A stretch of DNA of 64,000 bases from Planctomycetota bacterium (GCA_029550925.1 JAKPGL010000130.1:40821-104820); one strand, 5' to 3'. Shown: positions 1 through 9,790, counted from the stretch's first letter. Numbers and translations: made by a program. Notes: generated by a model not told the origin, from the letters alone.

Positions 1-127
1 GCCGGCTAGCCGTCAGGCTAGCCGGGTGAGGGGGAACAAGTGGGCAGCACAAGGAACCCTGGATTCCCGCTTGCGCGGGAATGACAGTAGGGGAGGTACG
101 GGAATGACAATTCAGCAGATCCCCTCC

Positions 128-182
128 ACTGCCGCCTGCACGGCAGGGACATTCTTGGGACTGCCGCTTTCACGGCAGGGAC
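128..182. repeat. Tandem pair of CTGCCG-N6-CGGCAG hairpins
   Basis: actgccgcctgcacggcagggac (128-150) and actgccgctttcacggcagggac (160-182). Confidence 0.7.
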
Positions 183-239
183 CTGATAGAGTTTTTCGAG
201 AGACGCCCGTACTTGCTGCATTCGGCGGAAGTGTTTCCA

Positions 240-1031
240 TTATCCGGCCCGGCGGCGGTAGAGGAGCACTAGACAGACCAGCAGGCCGACGGCGCAAAGG
301 ATTTGGTCTTTTTGGGCCTGGAACGGTCCGATGTCGGCCCGGTAGCAATCGATCTAGCACCGCAGGCTAAGCCAGAGCAGGGCGGCCCAAAGGGCGATCA
401 AGCCTGGCCGACGCACGTATCGCTGAAGCACTAGCACCGCCGCCAGCACAACCAGGGCTGTCGCCGCCAGGTAAAGCTGGGTCGGATGCACTGGTCTCGG
501 TCCAGTAAAGAGGATCGCCAGATCGTACTGGAGTTGATAAAGATGCGACAGGCTGCCGGGCGGAAATTGGACGGCCCAGGGCGCGGTGGTTTCTTTTCCG
601 AAGCAGCAACCCGCCCCATAACAGCCGAGCCGCACGATCGCCATCGCCGCTGCGGCGGCTGGGGCCAGGGCGTCGAGCATCCGCCAGGGATCCAGGCGGA
701 GCGCACGGCTGAGGGGCCATCCGACCGCTGCCGCCGCCAAGAAACCCCCCAATAGATAAAAATGGCCGAAATCCAGAATCAGAAGCTCGTTCCATGGTTT
801 GGAGAACCCGTCCGGTCGGAGCGCGCCATAGGCAATCCGGGCGCCGACCAGCATCGAGACCGTTACTGCCAGGACATACCAGGCAGCCGACCCAACCCCG
901 CCGCCTTGCCGACGCACCCCGAACCAACCTACTAAACAGAATACAAACAATCCCGCGGTGAGGGCGGCGCTATAAGTTGGCAGATTCCAACTGCCGCCTA
1001 TCCAGGGCAGTCGCAAAAGCGTAGGATACAT
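240..1031 (-). CDS. Prolipoprotein diacylglyceryl transferase (Lgt)-like membrane protein, interrupted by in-frame TAG at 354-356
   Basis: Multi-TM protein with RLGCYGAGCCFGK and HPTQLYLA motifs typical of Lgt-like proteins. The frame continues past TAG as IDCYRADIGPFQAQKDQILCAVGLLVCLVLLYRRRAG to TAA, matching the usual LRFxIExxRxD C-terminal segment. Confidence 0.75.
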
Positions 1032-1092
1032 GGGGTCTATCCGCAAACCGGCGAAGTCGCCGCTGATACGTCGCACTCAGGGCGTTTTAGTT

Positions 1093-2130
1093 TTAGGGTC
1101 GCACCGGTCTTACTTGGGAGACGTTCCAGGAGTATTTCACGGTCGCGCGGGCTTCGCCCATCGGCACCGAGACATTGCCAGCACCCCGGATGGTCCACGC
1201 GCTATTGATGAACTGAAATTCACCTTCCAAGGCCCATCGTCGCCCTTGGAGAGTCATCTGACTTGAAAAGCGAGCATCCGAAAGGGAGTAGGAACCGTCG
1301 ATAGGGCCGACTGCTTGTACCTTTTCGTCTTTGGACTTTTTTTCCGGCGTTAGTTCCACGACCATTCGGCCAGCGGCTGGTCCAGTGGGCGTCAGATCCA
1401 TGGTCAACTGGAACTGAGCGCCATCGATCTGTTGGCATCGCTTGGGCGGTTGGTTTTCCGCGGAGAGGAAGGCTTCTTGGATGATCAGGCGGCCTATCCA
1501 TCGGCCCGCCACGTTTTCGGGCATATTGGCCGGTACGGTAAAGGGAATCTTGATTTCCGGATAGGCGAAAAACTCCTTTCCGTTCACATAGACGGTGCGC
1601 TGGAGCTGGGCGGTGTATTTACCGGGTTTTTCCAATGGGTACTCCTGCTCCGGTGGATCGGAGGTCCAGTCTTCGGTTTCCGGTTTGCCATCTGGTCCGG
1701 TCCAGCGGTCTTTGACGGAGATGGCGGGCCGATCGGGCGGATCGAAGATATCCTCCGCCAATTTCCGCACCCGATTGATCGCCTTGGGTAAGGAGTCGGT
1801 GGTACGGAGGGTAACGGTAACTTTATCCACCTTAGGGGCGCCGCCGCGGAAGCCGTCTTTCGGATCGAGTTCGCATGTTGCTTGCGGCGGGTGTTGGCCT
1901 AGTTGGTCCAGCACGTTTCGAAACCCGCTGCGTTTTTTTTCTCGCCAAAGTTGCGTGATCTTCGGCTGGACGTCGGCGTATAACCCATCGGGAGGCAGGT
2001 CTTTCAAGGTTGGCTCCTTGGCTGTGGCTTTCTGAGCGGCCTGCTTGAGGAAGGCAGGGTAGGGGAGGTATAGCCGGTGCAGTTCGCCCAGGGCAGGGGA
2101 GAGCAGGGCAGGGGGGCAGGAGATAAATAG
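1093..2130 (-). CDS. Hypothetical protein; 5' end unclear
   Basis: Part of a long open frame (1093-2628). The N-terminal part overlaps the hydrolase gene and looks non-coding, and no ATG is evident near the plausible start. Confidence 0.45.
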   Translation of the reverse strand, partial: LFISCPPALLSPALGELHRLYLPYPAFLKQAAQKATAKEPTLKDLPPDGLYADVQPKITQLWREKKRSGFRNVLDQLGQHPPQATCELDPKDGFRGGAPKVDKVTVTLRTTDSLPKAINRVRKLAEDIFDPPDRPAISVKDRWTGPDGKPETEDWTSDPPEQEYPLEKPGKYTAQLQRTVYVNGKEFFAYPEIKIPFTVPANMPENVAGRWIGRLIIQEAFLSAENQPPKRCQQIDGAQFQLTMDLTPTGPAAGRMVVELTPEKKSKDEKVQAVGPIDGSYSLSDARFSSQMTLQGRRWALEGEFQFINSAWTIRGAGNVSVPMGEARATVKYSWNVSQVRPVRP

Positions 2131-2171
2131 AGAGAGATGTTCATGTGCCTGACTGTCCCCAATCAGCCCCT

Positions 2172-3119
2172 CTACCGCCACAGGCGGAAGCGGGTGCCTT
2201 CTTCGGCCTGGGCGGTGGGCGGTTCTGAGCCGGTAGGATTCGACGGTTGGGAACCAGTGGGACGGGCCGACGGTGGAGAACCGGAAGGAGACGACGGCGC
2301 AGCGTCTGGACGGGATGGGGTTTGGCCGGAGACGCTCGATTCTGGCTGCTTCGATGGTGATTCCGGCTGCTGGCTGCTGGACCGGCTGTGCGGTTGGGTC
2401 AGGACGTTTTCCAGGGCGGCTAGGCGATCCCGCTGGGACTCCCAAAACTTTGCCTGGGCCTCCACGTAACGCCGTTGTACGCCCTCCATCCAGGCCGGCT
2501 CGAAAAAGACCACCACCACCAGAAGCCCCAACACCCCGTAGCTGAGCAGGTTCGACCAGGCGTGCGAACCCCAGAGTTTCAAGGCCGTTCCGAAGGACCG
2601 GCGCAGCTTCCATCGGCCGCGCACCCACTCCAGGCTATAAAGCTCATCCAACACCAGATGGCTTAGATACCCGAGCAGCACCCCGCCCGCCTTGTACCAC
2701 CGCAGGGCCGTCTCCTGCCCCGAAGCCAGCAAAAAGGCGATCAGGAAAAACGCCCCGGCGGCAGGCAAACTGTGGAACATCCCCCGATGCACCGTGAAAT
2801 GCTTCAAAAACCAGGCCAAGCCAAACCGGATCAGCAGATAACTGCCCGCCCCGACGAGCACCAACAGTTCCGGCGCCAGGCCGAATGTCCGGAGCCGTTC
2901 CAGCAGCATCATCGGCACGACCGCCGCTGCAAAGGCCACGCTTTCCCGAAGCGGTCGGCCAGAACCGCTGTCCAAATCCGGAAGCATCCCGCACACGCCG
3001 CACAGCCCGCCCGCCAGCAGGCTGGTCGAAAGCGGCACATCGTACCAACCATAAGCAGCCGCCCCGTAGGCGGCGCCCAGGACGCTGCTGGTGGCAATGT
3101 GAGTTACAAAATCGGCCAT
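2172..3119 (-). CDS. Membrane-bound metal-dependent hydrolase (YdjM/DUF457-like)
   Basis: MADFVTHIATSSVLGAAYG, MLPDLDS, HRGMFHS and HLVLDEL motifs; Pro/Ser-rich C-terminus. Confidence 0.75.
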   Translation of the reverse strand: MADFVTHIATSSVLGAAYGAAAYGWYDVPLSTSLLAGGLCGVCGMLPDLDSGSGRPLRESVAFAAAVVPMMLLERLRTFGLAPELLVLVGAGSYLLIRFGLAWFLKHFTVHRGMFHSLPAAGAFFLIAFLLASGQETALRWYKAGGVLLGYLSHLVLDELYSLEWVRGRWKLRRSFGTALKLWGSHAWSNLLSYGVLGLLVVVVFFEPAWMEGVQRRYVEAQAKFWESQRDRLAALENVLTQPHSRSSSQQPESPSKQPESSVSGQTPSRPDAAPSSPSGSPPSARPTGSQPSNPTGSEPPTAQAEEGTRFRLWR

Positions 3120-3505
3120 TACGGCAACTCCTTTCGCGGCAGTCCCCACGAAGTAGCATGGGCGTTCCCGCCCAGGGGGGCAACCGATTGCCGCCCACCG
3201 CAGTTGCAACCGGCAGGCCCGAAAAACCAAGGCATCCTCAACACGGAATTCCTAGTGCTTTGGGAGAAAGTGTACGTGATTTTGGTCTTTTGGACCAAGA
3301 GCATTTCTTGTGGGTGATTCTCTCTTTTGCCTATTCTTTCTATTTTTACCGTCTAAAGATTCGTGGATTGCTCTTTTGGGACGGAGACCGTTGAGCTATA
3401 TTGCCGGTTGAGTTGCTCCTGTTAGGGCAGAGGCCCTCCCTCTGCCGGATTTTAGCGGCGTAGGCAGGGCCTACGCCCTACTTTTGCCAGGAGGAGCCAT
3501 TACTC

Positions 3506-4372
3506 ATGGGCAACTTTCCGCTGCATCCGTATGACGTGGTGATGCTGGTGATTTTGGCCGCGGCGACCTTTTTTGGTCTTTGGAAGGGGTTGGCCTGGCA
3601 GGTGGCGTCGGTGGCCTCGTTTGTGTTGAGCTATTTTGTGGCCGTTCAAGGCAGTAGTTCCTTGGCCCCGCTTTTGCCGTTGCAAGCGCCTTGGAATCAT
3701 TTGGCCGCCATGCTGATTTTGTTTGTGGCCACTTCGGCGGCTGTTTGGCTGGTGTTTCGGTTGGTGGCTGGGGTGATCGACAAGATCCAACTGAAGGCGT
3801 TCGATCGGCAATTGGGGGCGCTGCTGGGGCTGTTCAAGGGAGTGTTGATTTGTTTAGTAGTTACCTTCTTTGCGGTAACCCTTTCGGAAAGCCTTCGGCA
3901 AGAGGTACTTCGCGCCCGGAGCGGCTATTACATCGCCCTGCTGATTGACCGGATTAAACCGGTCTTGCCGACGGAGGTCCGAGACCTGGTCGGCCAGTAT
4001 ATTGAAGAACTCGACCAGAAGCTGCAACAGCCTGCCGCGCCGGAGAGCAATGACCAGCAGAATCCGCAGAATCCTCTGGAGGGGCTCTTTCCGCCTGCTC
4101 GTCCCGGGAATTCCAATGGTGGTAGGGGCGAGGTCGGCTCCACGACGCCGGGATCGAACATCCCCTGGGGGACAATTCCTGGCGCAGCGGCCGAGGCGGC
4201 GGCAGGATTGTCGGACTTTTTTTCTCGGCATGGGGCTTCCGGGAGCGGCGGCTCGACTCCATCGGGCAACCCCCTGAGAAATTCTGCCCAAGCGCCGTCG
4301 GCCGAGCCTCCTTCCGGTCCATCGCAACCAAAAAGCGATGCGCCTTTGGCGCCGCTGGTTCCGATTCGGTAA
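3506..4372 (+). CDS. CvpA family membrane protein
   Basis: N-terminal MGNFPLHPYDVVMLVILAAATFFGLWKGLAWQVASVASFVLSYF is CvpA-like; disordered C-terminus. Confidence 0.7.
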   Translation: MGNFPLHPYDVVMLVILAAATFFGLWKGLAWQVASVASFVLSYFVAVQGSSSLAPLLPLQAPWNHLAAMLILFVATSAAVWLVFRLVAGVIDKIQLKAFDRQLGALLGLFKGVLICLVVTFFAVTLSESLRQEVLRARSGYYIALLIDRIKPVLPTEVRDLVGQYIEELDQKLQQPAAPESNDQQNPQNPLEGLFPPARPGNSNGGRGEVGSTTPGSNIPWGTIPGAAAEAAAGLSDFFSRHGASGSGGSTPSGNPLRNSAQAPSAEPPSGPSQPKSDAPLAPLVPIR

Positions 4373-4387
4373 AGGCCGCCCCGTACC

Positions 4388-4513
4388 GTCGGCTGTTAGC
4401 CGGCATCTTGTAGCGCCGCCTGTTTAGGCGGCGACGTACCGCCCGCTGTTTAGCGGGCGCCATTGGCTCAGGCTGGACAGCCTAAGTTACGTACCGTCGG
4501 CTGTTAGCCGGCG
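4388..4513. repeat. Extragenic hairpin array A (5 hairpins)
   Basis: CGGCT-GTT-AGCCG (4390-4402), CGCCGCCT-GTTT-AGGCGGCG (4414-4433), CGCCCGCT-GTTT-AGCGGGCG (4440-4459), CTCAGGCT-GGAC-AGCCTAAG (4467-4486), CGGCT-GTT-AGCCG (4498-4510). Confidence 0.9.
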
Positions 4514-4815
4514 AGGTAACGTTGGCGGTTAATCGTGGGCGGATTTGGGTTTTTGCGGGAATTTTGGGCTTTCTGACCGAACATAAGAAAGATTATCGGA
4601 CGTTCCCGCGGGACCGTCTTCCGTAACTTTCCGCCGATTGGAGCACGGGCTTCCAGACCGTAAAACTTCATGGGTAAAAGTTGGTTCTCTCCCGGTTATA
4701 TCTCTCTGCGGTGAGAACGAAAACATTTTACCGCGAGGGACGCTTTCGCGCAGCGGACGCAGAAAAGAAGCAGCAGAAAAGAGATTGCCCGTGCTCCCGG
4801 AACGCCCTGGATAGG

Positions 4816-5676
4816 CTACCGATGCTCGACGTGCAAACTGGGAAGAGCTTTTTTCAGTTGGTCGATGCCGTCCTTGGTGACCCGAGTGTCCCGGAGATTC
4901 AGTTGGCCGAGCTGGGGGAGAAGTTCCAGATGTTTTAGGCCCGCATCCGTTACCGCGTCGCCGTCCAGCAGAAGCCAACGGAGGTCTTTCAGTTTGGCCA
5001 GTTCGGCCAGTCCTTGGTCCGTTACCTGGGTTTCCGACAGATCCAGGACTTTGAGATTCGGTAGGGCCGCCAAGTGGGCCAGCCCAGCGTCCGTAACGGC
5101 GGTTTTTCGTAGATGGAGCACTTCCAGTTGCTCCAACGGGGCCAGATGGGCCAAACCTCCATCGGCAATCGGCGTTTCGTTAAGGACCAAAGAAGCCAAC
5201 GACCGAACCTTGGCCACATAAACAAGCTGCTCGTCCGTAATCGGCATTCCGGTCAGGTTTAAAGAGTTAAGTCGCACCAGCATCGCCAACTGCGTCAAAC
5301 TTTCCTCAGACAATGCCTTGGGGTTTGTAAAATGGACGCTGGTTACCCCTTGCTGAGGACCTTCAAAGATGACCAGGGCGCCGGATTTTCGGAGGACCTT
5401 GGCGGCGGCTAGCTCGGCGTCCCTCTGGGACTGAGAAAGAGATGACTCTTGTAGTTGGGCGACGAGATGGGCCAGACTGTCAGAAAATCCCGGTTGGAAT
5501 CGGCTGAGAATCCAAAGCCCGATCGCCCCCGCCAAAAGGAGAAGCCAGAGACTCCACCGAAAATACTTCCAGCCGTTGACAGAAGGTCGGTCCCCGTCTG
5601 GCCTTTGCACCCCGGCGACCTCGGGCATTGAAGAATCGGCAGAAGATGACGGAGAGGCGGAGTCGTTCAGCGACAT
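4816..5676 (-). CDS. Leucine-rich repeat protein with N-terminal TM helix
   Basis: Repeats such as VTDAGLAHLAALPNLKVLDLSETQVTDQGLAELAKLKDL. The start lies 3 bp past the accA stop. Confidence 0.75.
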   Translation of the reverse strand: MSLNDSASPSSSADSSMPEVAGVQRPDGDRPSVNGWKYFRWSLWLLLLAGAIGLWILSRFQPGFSDSLAHLVAQLQESSLSQSQRDAELAAAKVLRKSGALVIFEGPQQGVTSVHFTNPKALSEESLTQLAMLVRLNSLNLTGMPITDEQLVYVAKVRSLASLVLNETPIADGGLAHLAPLEQLEVLHLRKTAVTDAGLAHLAALPNLKVLDLSETQVTDQGLAELAKLKDLRWLLLDGDAVTDAGLKHLELLPQLGQLNLRDTRVTKDGIDQLKKALPSLHVEHR

Positions 5677-5678
5677 CG

Positions 5679-6830
5679 TCAAGACTCGGGAGGGATGGTG
5701 GAGGGAGTTTGCGCCACAGGGGCAGGTTGACCGTTCGAGGAAGCATCTTCCGAAGATGCGGCGATCTCCGTAGGACTTTGTACCGCAGGAGGCGTTTGTC
5801 GGCCAGGCGGTCCTTGGGGGGCCAATTCCCGAACCCCATTCCACACCAACATCCATTGGCCGGCGGCGTCTCGTTCAAAAAACATCCCCAGACGGCGGAA
5901 CTTTTGATACCTCGCCTCGAGCAATTCCGGCGTGGGAATGTGGACCAGTTCCCGGAGCGCACCCCGCAGATACATTTTCAGCCGGGCGGCCATCAGACCC
6001 GGGTCCCGATGCGCCCCGCCCAACGGCTCCGGAAGCACCTCGTCGATCAGGCCCAATCGGAGGAGGTCTTGCGAGGTGAGTTTCAGCGCCTTGGCGGCCT
6101 GTTCTTTGAAGGCGGCGCTTTTCCACAAAATGCCGGCGCATCCTTCTGGGCTGATGACCGAATAGTAGGCATACTGGAGCATGGCGATCCGGTCGCCCAC
6201 GCCGATCCCTAAGGCCCCGCCGGAACCGCCTTCGCCAATCACCACACAGATGATCGGCGTTGGCAGCCGGGCCATCTCAAACATCGACTGGGCGATCACA
6301 TAGGCCTGGCCCCGTTCCTCGGCCCCAATGCCCGGATAGGCCCCGCCGGTGTCGATCAGGCAGATGACCGGCAGATGAAACTTGGTGGCCAAATGCATTT
6401 TGGCGATGGCCTTTCGATACCCTTCCGGATGGGCACAGCCGTAATTACATACGGTCCGCTCTTTGAGGTTTTTACCCTTCTGATGGCCGACCACCATCAC
6501 TTTGAAACCGTCCAGACGCGCCCAGCCGGTCCGCAAGGCCCGATCATCGCCGAAACATTTATCGCCGTGCAGTTCGACGAACTCCTCGAAACACAAACTG
6601 AGGTAGTCGGTCAGCATGGGCCGATCGGGATGCCGGGCCACTTCCACGATCTGCCAAGGCTCCAGATGGTCGTAAATCCGGCGCGTCAGCTCCATGATCT
6701 CCCGCCGGAGCCGACGTATCTCTTCCCGGATTTCCGGTGTGGTAGGCTGCGCGCGTTCCAGCCGGTCTTTCCGGGCTTCTAGTTCGTAAATCGGCCGCTC
6801 AAAAGCTAATCGAAATTCATGCGTTGCCAT
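5679..6830 (-). CDS. accA: Acetyl-CoA carboxylase carboxyltransferase subunit alpha, with C-terminal extension
   Basis: FERPIYELEARKDRLE, GDRAIRTG-like, PEGYRKA, DTGGAYPG, GEGGSGGALGIGVGDRIAMLQYAYYSVISPEGCA. Confidence 0.95.
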   Translation of the reverse strand: MATHEFRLAFERPIYELEARKDRLERAQPTTPEIREEIRRLRREIMELTRRIYDHLEPWQIVEVARHPDRPMLTDYLSLCFEEFVELHGDKCFGDDRALRTGWARLDGFKVMVVGHQKGKNLKERTVCNYGCAHPEGYRKAIAKMHLATKFHLPVICLIDTGGAYPGIGAEERGQAYVIAQSMFEMARLPTPIICVVIGEGGSGGALGIGVGDRIAMLQYAYYSVISPEGCAGILWKSAAFKEQAAKALKLTSQDLLRLGLIDEVLPEPLGGAHRDPGLMAARLKMYLRGALRELVHIPTPELLEARYQKFRRLGMFFERDAAGQWMLVWNGVRELAPQGPPGRQTPPAVQSPTEIAASSEDASSNGQPAPVAQTPSTIPPES

Positions 6831-7163
6831 AGCTGTTTGTAGGCAATTCGTCCCAGGACTTGAAAGAGAGGCAGATGTTTCTCCCTTTCCTGTTTTAGGG
6901 GCTGCATACCCCCCAAAGCCGCTCGTAGGTAATGCGTTGGAACCCCACTTTAACCTAGTTCTTCTCGGTCTTTTTGGAAAGACCTACCCACCTTAACTTC
7001 GACCCAAAAAGGAGTATTTCTTGGAGATATTCCTACTGGAGGAAAGCAAGCAACTTTTGCCTCCTGAAATGGTTCAAAATAGATGATTTACGCAAAATAG
7101 ATAAAAAGTTGCGGATATTTTTTGTTATGTTGGTAGTCTGTGCAACCCTCCTGGGAAGGGGGA

Positions 7164-8063
7164 TCAAGACGATCCGGGGGCGGTTTTGCCTGCCGGTAGT
7201 TCCGGCGGGCGTGGCAATTGACGAAAAAGCTTGATGATCCGCAATTCGTCCAGGAATTCTTCCACGGATCGGGGCCGGTCTTTGGGCCGTTTGGCCATCG
7301 CCCGTTTTAATAGTTGCGCAAACTCCGGAGTCGCATTTTTCGCCACGGCGTCCAATAACGGCGGTGCCGCCTTCAAGTGCTTATTGAGCAGTTCGTTGGA
7401 GGTAACTCCGGTAAAAGGCGGTCGCCCTGCCGCCAGCTCAAACAGGGTACAGGCCAGACTGTATAAATCGGAGCGCTCATCGACGGGTTCGCCACGGATT
7501 TGTTCGGGCGACATATAACTGCGGGTTCCTTGAATCTGGCGGGATCGGGGCGCAAAAAGCCGCAACAGCAAACCGCGCCGACGCTGCGCCAAGCCAAAGT
7601 CGATCAGTTTTACCTCGCCCTGATCGTTGACCAGGAAGTTATCCGGCTTAATATCCCGGTGGATCCAGCCTTGCTGGTTGAAATAGGCGACGGCCTCCGT
7701 GGCTTGGAGAATGATTTTCGGCAGCAGAGGGGCGATCTTGTCGATCCCTTGACGGATGCGGGTTTTCATATTGGGGGCCGAAAACCATTCCATCGCCAAA
7801 TAGGGCAACCCCCGATGCGTCCCGTATTCAAAAATCCGAATCACGCGGGGATGATCGAAACGATGGCCGACTTTGTATTCCCACCGTAAAAGCCCGAGCT
7901 GTTCTCGGTTTTTCCGATACTGTTCCAAAAGCACTTTCAGCCCCACAAATTGGCCGGTCGCATCGTTGATCGCCTGCCAGATTTGCCGGGTTTGGCTGGT
8001 ATTGACCACATTCAACAGTCGGTAGGGGCCAATATAGCCAGGGGCTTCGGATGCCTTGCTCAC
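7164..8063 (-). CDS. Serine/threonine protein kinase
   Basis: HRDIKPDNFLV, DFGLAQ, GTRSYMSPEQ and DLYSLACTLFELAAGRPPF motifs. Confidence 0.92.
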   Translation of the reverse strand: MSKASEAPGYIGPYRLLNVVNTSQTRQIWQAINDATGQFVGLKVLLEQYRKNREQLGLLRWEYKVGHRFDHPRVIRIFEYGTHRGLPYLAMEWFSAPNMKTRIRQGIDKIAPLLPKIILQATEAVAYFNQQGWIHRDIKPDNFLVNDQGEVKLIDFGLAQRRRGLLLRLFAPRSRQIQGTRSYMSPEQIRGEPVDERSDLYSLACTLFELAAGRPPFTGVTSNELLNKHLKAAPPLLDAVAKNATPEFAQLLKRAMAKRPKDRPRSVEEFLDELRIIKLFRQLPRPPELPAGKTAPGSS

Positions 8064-8296
8064 GGTTTGCGTCTCTAGGCCAAAAGGGAAAAAGTTCTTT
8101 TTTTCTATTAAACATTCAGTTTACCAAGAATAAACATTTCGGAAAAGTCCTTTCCCCCCCGCTGGAGTGGGGCAAGAGAAGTCCTAATTGTAAGTGAATA
8201 CTTACTTTCTTTGCCCCCCCTACCCTCCCCTGCCCCGCATCCATCCTACCGGCTGTTCGTCGGAACGCCGTCTGTCCTGCCGGCGGTGTGTAACGT

Positions 8297-8383
8297 CGGC
8301 TGTTAGCCGGCGAGGTAGCGCCCGCTGTTAGCGGGCGGATGACTCAGGCTAGACAGCCTAAGTTACGTAACGCCCGCTGTTAG
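8297..8383. repeat. Extragenic hairpin array B
   Basis: CGGCTGTTAGCCG (8297-8309), CGCCCGCTGTTAGCGGGCG (8319-8337), CTCAGGCTAGACAGCCTAAG (8343-8362), half hairpin CGCCCGCTGTTAG (8371-8383) ending in the stop codon of the glycosyltransferase. Confidence 0.88.
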
Positions 8384-9546
8384 GTGCTGTTCGCTCGCAG
8401 CAGTTCCTCATACAACGCCCGCAATTGGTCTGTCATCCGTTCATGCCGAAACTGTTCCACGCATCGGCGTCGGCCTTCCTCGCCCAGTCGGGCACGAAGC
8501 TCCGGATCACCGGCTAATCGGACCACTGCCCCGGCCAATCCCTCGACATCTTTCGGCCGGACTAAGTATCCGGTCTGGTCTGGCAGGACCACCTCCCGGG
8601 CGCCGTCAATATCGAAGCTGACCACGGGCCGACCCACTAACAAAGCCTGCGGCAGCGCCCTGGCAAGCCCTTCGCGTAGGCTCCCATGCACCAGAATATC
8701 CATCGCACCGATCCACCGGGGGATTTCTTCCGGCGGCACGAGTCCCACAAGCCGAAAATAGTCGGCCAGTCCTGCTTGTCGAATTTGCTGCTCGATGTTC
8801 GGCCTGAGGATGCCGTCGCCGATCAGAAGGAACCGGACCTGCGGGTTGTGGGCGAGGATTTTCGGGGCGGCAGCCAGCAGATATTCATGGCCTTTGAGAT
8901 AGAAAAGTCGAGCGATTTTGCCCACCACGATATGTTCCGGTCCCCAGCCCAGCCGGGCCCGGTATTCCGCTCGAAACGGGTCCGCCTCCAGGAAAGGTTC
9001 TACTTCCATGCCGCTGTAAACGGTTCGGCATTTTTCCCGGGGGGCGACGTTGGCCTGGACCAATTGGTCGGCCAAGGCGTCAGCCACACAGACCAGCCGA
9101 TGGCATCGTCGGGCCGCCCACCGCTCACAAGCCTGAAAAAACCATCTCGCCAAACCCGACTGATAGGGATGAAACGGCGCTCCGTGGACCGTATGCACAA
9201 TGGCCGGTGTCCGAAGTTGCCAGGCAACGGCCCGACCCAGCAGGCCCGCTTTGGCGCTATGGGTGTGGACCACATCGGGCCGAAATCGCCGGATGATCTG
9301 CCGCAGGGCCAGGTAACTGACCACATCCCGCCACGGATGGATCGGCCGACATAGGCTCGGCAGCAGCAGCATGGGGACTCCCCCTGCCCTGGCCCGCTCC
9401 ACCAGACTTCCTTCCGGTCCTTCCGGCGGTCCGGTTACCAGAAGCACCTGGTCGCCGTATTGGCGCAGCAGGTCCTCGCAGGTGAGCAAGGTATTCTCCT
9501 GCGCTCCGCCGAGGATCAGACGTGTGATGATATGAACGACCCGCAT
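8380..9546 (-). CDS. Glycosyltransferase family 4-like (GT-B)
   Basis: MRVVHIITRLILGGAQENTLLTCEDLL, VGKIARLFYLKGHEYLLAAAP, HGSLREGLARALPQALLVGRPVVSFDIDGAREVV. Confidence 0.88.
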   Translation of the reverse strand: MRVVHIITRLILGGAQENTLLTCEDLLRQYGDQVLLVTGPPEGPEGSLVERARAGGVPMLLLPSLCRPIHPWRDVVSYLALRQIIRRFRPDVVHTHSAKAGLLGRAVAWQLRTPAIVHTVHGAPFHPYQSGLARWFFQACERWAARRCHRLVCVADALADQLVQANVAPREKCRTVYSGMEVEPFLEADPFRAEYRARLGWGPEHIVVGKIARLFYLKGHEYLLAAAPKILAHNPQVRFLLIGDGILRPNIEQQIRQAGLADYFRLVGLVPPEEIPRWIGAMDILVHGSLREGLARALPQALLVGRPVVSFDIDGAREVVLPDQTGYLVRPKDVEGLAGAVVRLAGDPELRARLGEEGRRRCVEQFRHERMTDQLRALYEELLRANST

Positions 9547-9790
9547 AGGTTCCTTAGGATTCCGTAACACTTCAGCCGAGCGAGAAGATTTCGCCTCTCC
9601 CCTCCGTGGGAGAGGCCGGCGAGCGAAGCTCGCCGGGTGAGGGGGAGAAAAAGTGTTTCCTGTTTCTCTCGGTCCCCCTCACCCTTACCCTCTTGGAGCC
9701 ATGGGGAGAGGGCGAGAGAGATAGGCCCCCTCCATTCGGCTGAACTGTTACAGGTTCCATTGTACCGCAGAAGAAGCAGAGACCCCAGAT

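Noticed and set aside
63-82. ATTCCCGC-TTGC-GCGGGAAT hairpin
   Set aside because: Resembles a very common bacterial intergenic palindrome; not distinctive by itself.
4388-4513. Array A as a CRISPR
   Set aside because: Units differ in stem sequence, spacing is short and irregular, and there are no cas genes.
9590-9735. Inverted 'ctctcccctccgtgggagagg...ccccctcacccttaccctcttggagccatggggagaggg' repeat
   Set aside because: Resembles widespread bacterial intergenic repeats of this composition; no new feature seen.
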